Assembly: GCA_013396525.1 (NCBI GenBank)
Contig: VWYX01000691.1
Span: 124,001-188,000, forward strand
Direction of reading: 5' to 3'
Source of the DNA: Chaetorhynchus papuensis
Taxonomy: Eukaryota > Chordata > Aves > Passeriformes > Rhipiduridae
DNA: 64,000 nucleotides
The position numbers and the translations under genes are program-made. The notes below the pieces were generated by a model. It did not search any database and was not told the DNA's origin. It was given only the letters and a program-made list of their open reading frames with translations. Shown here in pieces: positions 38,801 through 49,600 of this stretch (position 1 is the first letter of the stretch; each line of letters starts with the position of its first letter).

Positions 38801-41205
38801 GCTCTAATCCTTGAGAATTATATCATAAATTATAGAATGTGCTACTTGAAAATTAGGTATCTTTATTATAAATTCTCTTCTGTTGTCTTGCTTTCTATAC
38901 CTGTCCTTCCCTATTCCTTGTTAAAACAGTTGGCAAATCTTCAGCTTGCAAAGTTGCACATGATATCACTGGTACGTTGAGGCATGTGTATGAGCACAGT
39001 TCATAAATGGAAGCAGCTGCTTTCCTCTGCACTTATGAGAATGTACAAACATACAACCAAGATCTTCAAATCCTCTGTATGCTTTGGATACAATTCCTAT
39101 CCTGAAAAGCCATGCTGTGATTTCAATTAGTGCAGATGTGCACCAAGCCACCTTATTGGCTCAGGAAAAAATTCTTTTGTTTCAACACTCGAACTGCTAG
39201 ATCTGGTTAATGTTACCAAATGAAAAAAAAAATAACATCACACCTATGGTATTAGTCTTATACTCCAGTATCTGAAAAAACCCTGGCAGACAAAAAAAAT
39301 GTTGTCATCTCATAGGGAAAAGCTGAATTCATACACAGGAACTGCAGGATTACTTCGACATTTTACTAGTCCCCTGTAACACCAGCAAGTCCCATAAATG
39401 CCTAATGGAAAAACAGCAGAAAATGAGATCTGCAGCAGCCTTTAGAGATCAAATTTATGTTGCCGAACACTTTTTTCAGGTCAGGTTTAAAGGTCAGAAG
39501 AAAGTGGATAGATTAAATTTACTGATTTTGCCAACTTTAAAGGCCCCTTTTAGAGGTTTTCTCTTTCTACAGGAAGCCCCAATACACTTTTGAATAGTTT
39601 TCTGCAAGAACTGAAATATATAGAATCTTTATTGTATTTTTCTCAGGTGAGAAAGACACTCATGTAACAATACTTAGTTATCCCTGGTGTGCTCTTGAGC
39701 AGTATCTGATTTAGATCCAAGGTCTGTTATCATCCTGGAGTAATTAACATTTCCATTAATAAAGTTTTTAGTGTATATTAATTTCATACACAGACTAAGA
39801 CTCATCTATCACAAGGCCAGTTGTGACACCACAGTGACAAAAATGGTTACCCCAATTCATTTTCACACTTGTGTTAAAATTTATCTCCCTGTTTCTCAAA
39901 CAATATTAATCTCTTCTTTGTCCCAAACAGAAAAGTATCTTCCCGTGGGCATCACTAACTTTTATACTCTGTGCTCCTTTAAATGTGAATAGAATAGAAC
40001 TTACTACCCTCAGTGGAGAAGAAAGAAAATGGAATACAAAATCTTACCACAAGGGACTTTCTAGATCATCAGTCTCTGCAAACACTAGTTGCAAAATGAA
40101 TGACTGCAAGTGGGAAGATGACTGTGGACAGCATCTTCAGAATCCTAAGTAATGTGGGCATGTTGCCAAAAACGTCATTTTTAAAACAAAACACACGCTT
40201 TTCTACAGGGTAGTATTACTAGAGAAAGACAAGTTGAATTAAAAGCTTAGTTTCTGTACATGAAACAGTGCAGAACAAGCAACATATTTATATATCTGTA
40301 TTTGGGGGGGCAGAGGAAGGAGGGGATTTTATTTATATGGAGTTATTTTATCAGTCTTTAAATGTATGGGTAATTCAGTGCAAGATTTTACAATATTAGC
40401 TCAATATCAAGTCTAAATATTTCCCAATTCATAAAATTTTGACCTGGCCTCCTCATTGCTCCCTCTTAGGAAAACTTGAATATGTAGCAAATGCAGTTGT
40501 TCTCCAGTGTATATGACTACTTGTAAATTATCATGCTTTAATTATAGTAAATATTCACTCAAAAAGCCTTTTCAAAATTACTCTGAATTGCTACTTTGTT
40601 TAACTTTCGAGTGGATGCTCTTATAATATGGGGATTTTTTGGACATGAGATTTTCATAGTAGTTCACAATTTTATTAGTGTCAAATTGAGCAAAGACCAT
40701 AGAGAGCCGTGTTGGCTTTCAGCTGTGTGAATTTCCTGTGTACTCATTAACATTAGGTGTGTCTTTGGGATGGGGGAATTGAGTGATATCTGTAATTAGA
40801 GATCTACCAGTATCTCCATAGTGAAGTACTTTATTAGCAACTCATTAAGGAAAAGCTTTCAGTATTAAGCTTTCAACACTAAAGAATGTTATTCTCCAGT
40901 TTAGTTCTGTAGCAAAGCTTCTGCTAGGATTTGAAGAGCTAGCTGTGCTGAGATCTTTGTGGCTTGCATGTAGTCCTGGGGGATGTGTTGTAGCTTGAAC
41001 TCCACTATTTATTAAGATTTTCAAATTTAGCCAAATTCAACATAATAATTGCTGTTTCAGGGCTAACTGAAAAATTTACTGAGATGGGAGCTCAAATATC
41101 CAAGCACTCTTAGAAAAATACAGTTGTTTTTCACAACCTCAAACACAGAAGACTGCCTGACCAGATATGGACCTTGCTGAACTGAAATAGAATAAAGCTT
41201 AACAC
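32881..41205. other. Intronic stretch with nothing recognisable
   Basis: AT-rich intron without an identifiable exon or repeat. Open frames are under 85 codons. The 35100-36300 segment is somewhat more GC-balanced but yields nothing I recognise on either strand. Any 5' part of the DIRS-like relic before 41206 is too decayed to see. Confidence 0.65.
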
Positions 41206-41995
41206 TTGAGTTTCAGCTTAGAAACAACTTGTAACAAATGTGCACAAACTCAGGGTAAATCTGAAAATTCTCCTTTTGGAGTAGAGCTGATGGGACAAAT
41301 TTTAATAAAATTGGATACATCTGCAGTGGTATCATATATCAACCAAGAGGCAGACAAAAGAAGTAGGAATTTATTGGAGGAATCCATCTGACTTTTCTTG
41401 TGGGCAGAATTACATCTGGCATTTTTGAGGGTGTGCCATTTCCCAGATCTTCACAGTATGTTGGCAGACTTTTTCAGCAGGCTTGGATGTTCATTCGGGA
41501 GAGCAGGATCTCTGAATAGATGCATAATTCACTGTGGTAAAACCAAGGTACACATCTCCTTGCAACCGACTCTTTTGCCGTAAGAAAAATATCCAAGGGC
41601 AAATACAAATTTGTAGCAGGCAGTCAGAAAAACAAAGTATTACTCTGTCAAAATGCCAGACATTCAGAAGATGTTTTATAAAAGTTTCACACGTCTCCTG
41701 GTCATCTGTATCCTCAGGATAGAATCCTCATAGAATGATTATGGTGGTAATTGTGGAAAATTGGTAATCATCAGTGGTGTTAAATATCTGAATTCTAAAA
41801 TGTGTCATAGAGCCTTGAAATTGTTGAATATTTTCCACGGACTGTTACTAGCAGTGAATATTCTAAAGCTCCTTTGCTCCAAGATTAGAGTGGCCAGGGA
41901 TATGACAGGGTATGTGAGATGTAAGCGGTTGTTGTGGAGACCAAATTGCTAGAAAAGCAAGTTCAGTGGAAGAATTCTGCAGCTCCTGTGTGTAT
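41206..41995 (+). pseudogene. DIRS-like (tyrosine-recombinase) retrotransposon relic, RNase H region
   Basis: One reading frame, frame 1 of the window, is open from 41206 to 41583 except for a single TGA at 41389-41391, and resumes at 41761-41952. Its translation follows the DIRS RNase H pattern: a Gly-Gln-(x)-Leu-Ile-(x2)-Asp segment, Val-Val-Ser-Tyr-Ile-Asn-Gln, Arg-Ser three residues later, then Leu-Trp-Ala-Glu-(x)-His, Leu-Arg-(x2)-His-(x)-Pro and Ala-Asp-(x2)-Ser-Arg. After more stops, Trp-Arg-Pro and, past another stop, Ile-Leu-Gln-Leu-Leu-Cys resemble the region just downstream in DIRS elements. The order, spacing and shared frame are the evidence; the family pattern is recalled. Inactivated by stops; no recombinase or terminal repeats were found. 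A Gypsy-type RNase H is a less likely alternative. Confidence 0.6.
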
Positions 41996-44900
41996 GAATG
42001 CAGTTTTTCAGGAGTAAATAGGGTCAGAAGACACTTCAGAGACTATTTATTACACATCTACAGAAGTACTGCTGTGCTGCAAAGCATTCTCTGAAGTCTG
42101 CTTTTTCTGAAGTATGCCTGAAGCATACTTTGGTACTATTACTCAGAGGTTATGGATGTGCCTTAGACTTAGACTTGAGTACTGGTGGATTTATAAAGTT
42201 AAGTGCATAAGCTTCACAGGCCTGAAGCTCTCATTCAGGGGGAACTCATGTAATTTCTCTGCTTCTAGACAAGGCCAGGCCTGCAGTTTCTAACAGTAAT
42301 TACCTCTGGCTAAACCCAACAGGTAGGTGATATAAGCATATTCTATGATTTATGTGTATCAGTTGTAAGCTGGTAAGGTGTGAAGCCAGCTCTTAACTGG
42401 TTCTAGTTCACACTGGATAAAATCAGTTGAGTGCTGTCAGTAGAAGATCTGGACTGTCTTTGTTGGGTATTAAGTGTCTAAAGTCTTCATTAGATGAAGC
42501 TAGAGCCTCAAACCTTAGCTAAATCATTATATCCAAAAAAAGTTTTTTCTATTTGAGCAGTTTGGTCTGTTTTGGTGCCTGGAAGGGAAACTTCCCATCT
42601 GACTGCGTATCAAGAAATTCACTTTCTAAACTCAAGTTCAGCAAACATAAAATCCAGACCAGTTTCACCATTGGTACAGTGGTGCTCGTTTGTAAAAGCT
42701 AAAATAAAGCCTATGCCAGCATGAAATTTATTCTCCTCTTTGTGTATCAGTTTGTGCCCCTGGTGACTGATTTACAAAATTATTTATTTTAAAGTAGCAT
42801 CCATGAAGAATAGGTATATGGATCAGCACAGTAAGGATCAAGTTTACCTGCACAGGAGCCACTGTGCTGTGATGAACAATTTTTCAACAAGCGTCATTTA
42901 CACCTGTTATGAAAATCTATCAGTGTCTGTTTCTGGTATGGAGCAACTGTGCTGACTGTGCTCAGAGGTGAGGGAGTTCTGCTGCAGAACTGCAGGAAGA
43001 GCTGAATGTGCCTGCATGGTTCTTTCACCTGAGTGACAGGTCAGAAAGAATATCTCTAGGCTTCCTGGTGGCTCTTTGGGTATGGAAACAATAAACAAGC
43101 AATTCATCTGTTTGTGGATCTTCTTTAAATTATTGATGCTGACATGTAATATTTTATAAACCAGTTATTTCCAGTTAGAAATTTTTTGCTTTGAGTTTCA
43201 GGAAATAAGATTTCCTTACTACAGAATTACAGAACATAAAAGGAAAAGGAGTGAAAGGCAGTTTGTGCTTCAGATTAGTACATCTGAAGTGAACAAAGCC
43301 ATCCATTGTGTTGCTTTCGTGTCACTGTTGTTAGATATTAATTTGATAAGGACAGACTATGTTAAAATGGGGACTGGAAAAAAATGTTGAAACTTTTTTT
43401 TCCCCTTGACTGCTCTATCATACATTATAATGTTTATTGTTGAGATTAAGTACTCTCTATTCAAGCAGTAACAAGTTTCATAGTGGAACAAAAGTAAGCA
43501 GCACTCACGAAATTCATTTTAACAAAAAGTATGAACAGAAAGATATGAAAACTATTGATTATGTTGTCTGTGGTGACATACAAACAAAATGATAACTGTT
43601 CACATCTATACAAGTGGAAGAATGGCAATGTCAGATTGTGCAGAGATTAACATACGCATCTGACATCTTTGGTGAAAATTTATAATTACAATTGATGCTT
43701 TGGTAGAGATTGGAATGAGGGTGGAATCTTGTCAAATAATTTTTTCTGTTGTTCATGTCATTGCCAACTACTTAACCCTTTAAATATCGATGATTACTGC
43801 TATGGGTAAACTGCTGTGACTGTTGTAATAAGTTTTTCTGTGATTTGTACCAGTTCTGAGCATCTGTTTCAGAATGAAACTTCTTATGCTTAATTTTATT
43901 CTGAAGAAGATGTTTTAAATGGTATCATATAGATAATGCTCTCCAGGGCAAAGGTTTGTCAGAATAGCTGATTTGTGTCTCAACTGCCTTTACTGAAGAA
44001 AATCAGAGCTCTAAATATAAGAAAATTGAAGAGATGTAAAGGATTTATCCTTTTATGACTGCTGAGCTCTGGTTTCAAGGTACCATCATCACTTGTTTCT
44101 TATTATTTATAGAAGTGTTTGATACCACTCTGCCAGCTTTGCTTTCTTACTAGACTCATGACTGGGTTGGACTATAGATGTTGATGAGGAGGCATTGTGG
44201 GGACAGGAGTGAAAAGGAAATCCTTGATTTCCATAGTTTAGCTGTTTTGAAGAGGGCAAGCTCCAATAAATACCAAATCATCTGACTTTTCTGTAAATAA
44301 AGGCACGTCATTGATACAAATGCATAAAAATATATCAAAAACTTGAGACAGACACCATGTTTGCTTTGAAGAATGCATGCTGCATTTTACTTTGACGTGG
44401 ACTAATAATTTTCATTCCCTGAAATGAGGTTATTCTGTTATACAGTTTCAAAATGTTCTTGTTTGGCTGTTTAAAAACTAGAAATTATGTTTATCTAGCA
44501 TAAGGAAGGGATTTAACCTCTCAGAACTAAGTAGGTGACTTTGAGACATCCCAACTTCATTTTCTTTTAAAAGCAGTGAAACATGAGCTCCAATGCTGAT
44601 TTTAAAAGGAGTGCTTTTTCATTTGTCTTTGTTGTGTGTGTCAAATATGTCAAAGTTATGCAGTGATAGCCTAATCCAGAAATCATGGTTGTAGTGTATA
44701 AATTAGCACACAAGTTAACACTGTTAAATACATTGTGATGGCTTTAGTATCTATTTTTCTTATTCTCTCTGTTTTCAAGGACACAAATTGAATTGGGCAA
44801 AGATTCAAGTAAAGGGTAAAAAAGAACAGGGAACATTTTTTCATAATTAATATTCTGATTAATATTCTGTAACAGAGCTCATTTCTGTTCAAAGGACTGT

Positions 44901-46175
44901 CTACATATAGGGTTGTAGGCATTATTAAGATCACATTGACTTCATAATTTGGAATTCAGAGATGCTCCATGTGAAGAGAAAGGGCTGCAGAAGGATCTCA
45001 AAATCTAAGGTGTTCTACTTCTAATGTGTCTACGTGGTTTGTTTGCAAAGTGTATAAATTTTGTGGTGGTTATTTCAGGGTAAAATAGCTAATTTCTGAT
45101 TGTTAGAGTACTACCTGGGATGCTCTGCTTTGAAATACATTTTTAGAAGCTGATAGAACGTTGGAGACTGTATGGTTTGTCCACATATTTTTTGTCCGTG
45201 TTTTTCAACTACATACAGATCTAGTATATCACAGGTGTTTACAATAATTCAGGTTGCAATGGACCCCTGGAGGTTTGCTAGAGCAAATTCGAAGTTTACA
45301 GTTGTTTTATGTTCAGTCATTTTGAATACTTCCAAGGAAATTCTAGTATTTGATCCCTATCATGAAAATTCTTTTTCCATGTGAATTTTCTTTTCTTAGA
45401 ATATTGTAAAACTCACATTAATTTCAAAAGCAGTTTGATTTGTGTAATTTTAAGTTCCATTTTTAAGAACATGAACACATATAAATCTCTTCTTTTCCCT
45501 ATACACTTCAACATTTCAAAAATAAGCCAATTGAATGAAACCACACAAACTAATTTGGGCACTAACAAATAGAAGAGACATTGGTTCAGGGCGTTAGGCC
45601 TGATTTATAAAATTAGAATTGCTGTGTTGGAAATATCTCCTTGAATGTAACCTTGTTTCCATAAAGTGAAAGTTTTGGAGACTTAAATAAGTCCAGAGGA
45701 GTCACTTACTAACTAGTTAGCAGTGATTTTCTTAATTGCTAATTGTATTCTGCACTGGTTTTTTTAATCTGTAAATCGATTTGGAACTATAAATTCTCAT
45801 TTACATGGCAGTTTACAAAATCCATTGTTTGTCATACATTAAAAAATAGTGCCCATATGTTTCTACTGTTGCAGAAAAAATGTGTAACGTTGCACAGTAT
45901 TTTCAAAATCAGTAGCACATGATTCTACTATGGAAAATGGCATCGCACTGCATGTGCGAGCAGCCGCAGTGAGTACTTCCCGAGTGCCACCCTGCCACAG
46001 GAGAGCTTTGATGGAATATCCGAGGTGCACGGTGCTGTACCTGTGCAGTCACGTGAGCATCTGGTGCTGAACACACCCCAACATCCACAGAAGGCACACG
46101 TACCCCAGAGAACCTGGGTACCTGCTCCTGAACACTGAGAGGGTTCCTGGGGGCCTTATACTTCCAAGGAGACTG
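41996..46175. other. Intronic stretch; CpG-containing patch near its end
   Basis: Mostly AT-rich with nothing recognised. From about 45935 to 46100 the sequence becomes CpG-containing (for example GCATGTGCGAGCAGCCGCAG), abutting the LTR at 46180 but outside its inverted termini, so it is a separate element of unknown origin. Confidence 0.6.
44846..44869. repeat. 12-bp direct tandem duplication
   Basis: ATTAATATTCTG occurs twice in direct succession with no mismatch. Confidence 0.85.
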
Positions 46176-46242
46176 AAAGTGATGCCTTAAGAGGCCACCT
46201 AAAAACAGAGACTAGACAGGAGTAAGGGAATAAAGGTGGGGA

Positions 46243-46248
46243 TTTATT
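46243..46248 (-). terminator. Polyadenylation signal of the minus-strand LTR
   Basis: AATAAA on the minus strand, 119 nt past the TATA box and about 63 bp before the LTR end. It is the canonical signal in the expected position. Because it is antisense to ADK it should not truncate ADK transcripts. Confidence 0.65.
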
Positions 46249-46296
46249 GGAAAGGCCTTCAAGGTACACCCCGGGGAGCCAGAGGCTGCTGCCGAG

Positions 46297-46343
46297 ATGG
46301 ACCCCAAGGTGGACCCCAAGATGGACCCCAAGATGGACCCCAG
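46297..46343. repeat. 12-bp tandem repeat, four copies, inside the LTR
   Basis: The unit ATGGACCCCAAG occurs four times in a row (second copy starts with G, last copy one base short). It lies between the TATA box and the polyadenylation signal of the minus-strand LTR, so it would be in the R region or at the start of its transcript. Copy number of this kind of array often differs between LTR copies. Confidence 0.9.
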
Positions 46344-46361
46344 GTCACTAGTTCTTCACAC

Positions 46362-46367
46362 TTTATA
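46362..46367 (-). promoter_or_regulatory. TATA box of the minus-strand LTR
   Basis: TATAAA on the minus strand, 270 bp from the LTR start at 46636. Together with the downstream AATAAA it fixes the orientation. Confidence 0.65.
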
Positions 46368-46640
46368 GGTTTGGTTCATTTGCACATCAGGGTTAATTCC
46401 AATTAAAGCTTCAGTTTAATGATGTAGTTCCCCTCAGCTTGCCCCCCTTTCAGAGGCTTTTAGTTTACACTTGGGCCTAGGATGGTCTGGGTGTCCTTGG
46501 AGAGCAGGCCCGGAGAGGCTTTGTTATGACTACTCAGCACGAGAGAGCAGAAATGAACAGGCTACAAGAAACTTCAGAGTTACACACTGGGCAGTACAGG
46601 ATTTGAAAAATATAAAAGTTAAAACCTAAGGCATCAAAAG

Positions 46641-49600
46641 GCTGTTGTCACACATTCCTAGGGAACACAAGTGTTAGCTCACTAAGTTTCAGGGGCTTCC
46701 TGTTCTCAAAATCATTTGACTTGTAAACTCACTGATACTCTGCATTGAGAAAGGTTAGTTCTCTGTCATAGGCTAACCATCTAACCTGATCATTTATTGA
46801 TCTAAAACTGATTCTTAAAGTACAACGTTTTTAATTAAATTGGGGGAAAAGTTTATTTAGTCATATTTCCTGGATCTGGAGTATGATTTTCTATGAAGAT
46901 GAACCAATAATGTAACAGGAGTGGAGTCAGTTTCAGGTAGAGAAGCATGGAAAATATTCAGTAGAAAATTAATACTTAAGAGTATTGAAGCATCTTGAAT
47001 AGCAGTGCAAAGTGAAGTGCAAAGTAAAAGACTAACACTATTCTCCCTGCTTACAGTAGTGGTCCTGCTATTAAAAGTGGGTTTCTGAGGTATGAGCTCA
47101 TAAGTTCATTAGAAACAGGAACTTAAGTATTATTTGGCTCTAAAAGCTAATACTTAGGGGTATTTCCCCCTCACCCTTGGAATTTGAAGGAAGTACTTAT
47201 TCAGGCTATAATAATGAATGCAGAACACTCACACAGCTCATTGTATTCAAAGTATTCTAGAGGCAGTTATTATTACCCAAATTAATTTAAGTGAAGATAT
47301 CTCTGTTTGGAGCTTAGCAACTGTCCACATTTCAACTACATTAATAATTATTAGAATTAGCATAGATCCTGACCCTCATTTATTTGTGTTCAGAAACAAA
47401 ACCATGTAAGAGTCTTTCTATAATGAAAATTAAAAGGCCAAGCAATAACATTAATGTTCTTTTAAATAATTAATTTTAATGTGTGGAAGTGTGAGCAATA
47501 AATGTTTTATTGTAAACCCTGATGTGGTAATTAATCCAAGCGATTAGGACCTAATTGCATGTTCATAGTAAATGTTATATTTGCTGTGAAAGACATTTTG
47601 TTGGAATTGTGGTTCTGAGGATAGAGTTGTGAGAAGAGTGATACTTAAAAGAAATATTTAACACACTCGTAACTTGGTAATCTGGAAATGGAAATAAATA
47701 TATCCTTTATTATATGCCAATTATGTTTTTAGTTCTTCTGAGCTTTTTATTGCACTGTGCACTTAATTCTACGCAATAGTGGTGCTTAAACATGAAAGTA
47801 AATGTAAGGTTGTTTAAATGTAGGTTGTTTAAAATCAGCTGGGAAGCACCTTGGGGAGTGGGAGAGGTATTTGGTTTAATAATTATTTACACCTTAATTT
47901 GCAATCAGTGGAAGTCCTACTAGTTCATCAAGTTGGTCATTTCTTCAATGCAAAGACTAAGTCATCCTGTGAACAATGTTGGTTTCAGGTGCCCTGGTTG
48001 TGCTTTGGGAAAGCCCTATCACACACCAAATGAATTCAGATCTCAGATCTCCACTGAAGTTTTAGAGCTGCTCCAGAATTTCACTAACATATTGATGGAG
48101 TTTGGATCCCTCTTTTTAAATTTTAGTTTGGTGGGTGGGTTTTTTCACTCAGCAAAGTTACATTTTTTAAATGTACTGTGTGCTTCTGTGGTTCTATATA
48201 GAGTTCAGTTTTGCCTGTGGTGAGTCTGCCTTGTTTAAATGAACTCAGTTAAAGGATGAGTTAGTATTTGAATAGTGCTATAAGCTTCAGAAGTCTTTTG
48301 ACTTCCCACTTGATCATTTCTTTTTTTCTCTTCATACTTACCATGCTACATATTTCTGATGATATGATCTTTATTAGTGAATAATATGCTCTTTCTTTGG
48401 GGCTCTTGAAATATGTTCTAACGATGATGGTAATGACTTTGATTAATATTTAATCCCCATGCTGCTATGTTCTTATAAATTACAAGATCTCAAAGGTAGT
48501 TGGGGGAGGAAAGAAAGGTTTCTGTTGAAGTGTTTCAGTATTAGAGTGCTTAGGGAGAAACATACCTATATTTCATTATACCTTGTATCTGCTTTCTAAG
48601 CTGAATTCAAGTGAAACATTTCCTGGCATGACCACGTTGCTGACAGGGAAATCTGTAAGGCTGACTTACTTTCCAAGGCACTGGACCCATTCTTGTGTTT
48701 GTTTCTGTTGTGTAACTGTTGCAGTCCCCTGCATCACCTGGGGATCCTGACCCTGAGGCCACAGGTACAGCAGTGTATGCTGGTACAGAGCAAGAGCTTG
48801 GTGAGAGTTTTTTTATCCTTTTGACGCCCAGTCAGTCAGCAGTGACTATCTGCTAATATACCAATGGTCAGTCATTGTTTCACTCAGAGTGTTTAACCTG
48901 TATTCATAAAACAGACCATTGTGCACATTTAATTAAGCAAATACTCCTATTTGTTCTCTTCTTGTTCAAGGCTATTTTAATAAGCAAGAACTAGGCTTGT
49001 TTAAAGTATTTGCTTTGAGAGCTCTCAAACTGAGGATTAACTGTCTAGAGAATTAGAAATTCTCTATGCACTTGTAGTTACATAGATTCTCTCAATTTAC
49101 TAATATACTGTAAATATTATGTACACACCAAACTTGAATGAATTCAACATATGGTTGATGTTTACATAATTTATGAGATGCCACATTATATTAATGGAAC
49201 TAGCCATATACAAAAAAGCAAATATTGCACAATCATCAAGGGCCTAAATTAACCATACCTTATTCTATGCTTCCTGAAGTGCTTATTTGCTGGGACCAGG
49301 ATCCTGGGATTATGCTCAAAATTTGGCAATTAAGATTGAAAACCAGTTATCTCATTGTTCCAAACATCATCAATAATACCGATGCCAATTTTTAGACGTC
49401 TGGATATTGTTTAATTAAACAATAAAAAAGTGTGTCTGAGTCTACCCTTTGGTCTTAACACAACATTATCCTGATATTAATAGATGAGTTAGACAAACCT
49501 AATAAAGAGTTATTTTAGAGGGATGAAAGGTGAAAGAAATGGTTTCTCTCTTTAATCAGCAATTTAACAATTTTTTAAGATGCATGGCTTTCTCAGCAAA

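Larger units (their letters stand above)
46180..46636 (-). mobile_element. Solo LTR of an endogenous retrovirus (457 bp)
   Basis: The + strand segment begins TGATGCCTTA and ends TAAGGCATCA, a perfect 10-bp inverted terminal repeat with TG...CA ends. AAAG flanks it on both sides (46176-46179 and 46637-46640), a 4-bp target duplication. On the minus strand a TATAAA (46367 to 46362) is followed 119 nt later by AATAAA (46248 to 46243), the normal LTR order of U3 promoter then R polyadenylation signal, which fixes the minus orientation. No gag, pol or env sequence adjoins, so recombination has removed the interior. The 4-bp duplication points to an ERV1/gamma-like integrase. Similar LTRs with a GGGGATTTATTGG segment are, in my memory, common in songbirds. 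Confidence 0.9.

Noticed and set aside
41728..41760. TCATAGAATGATTATGGTGG looks like the start of an antisense CR1 3' end
   Set aside because: Similarity stops after about 15 bases and the segment lies within the DIRS-like relic; chance resemblance is more likely.
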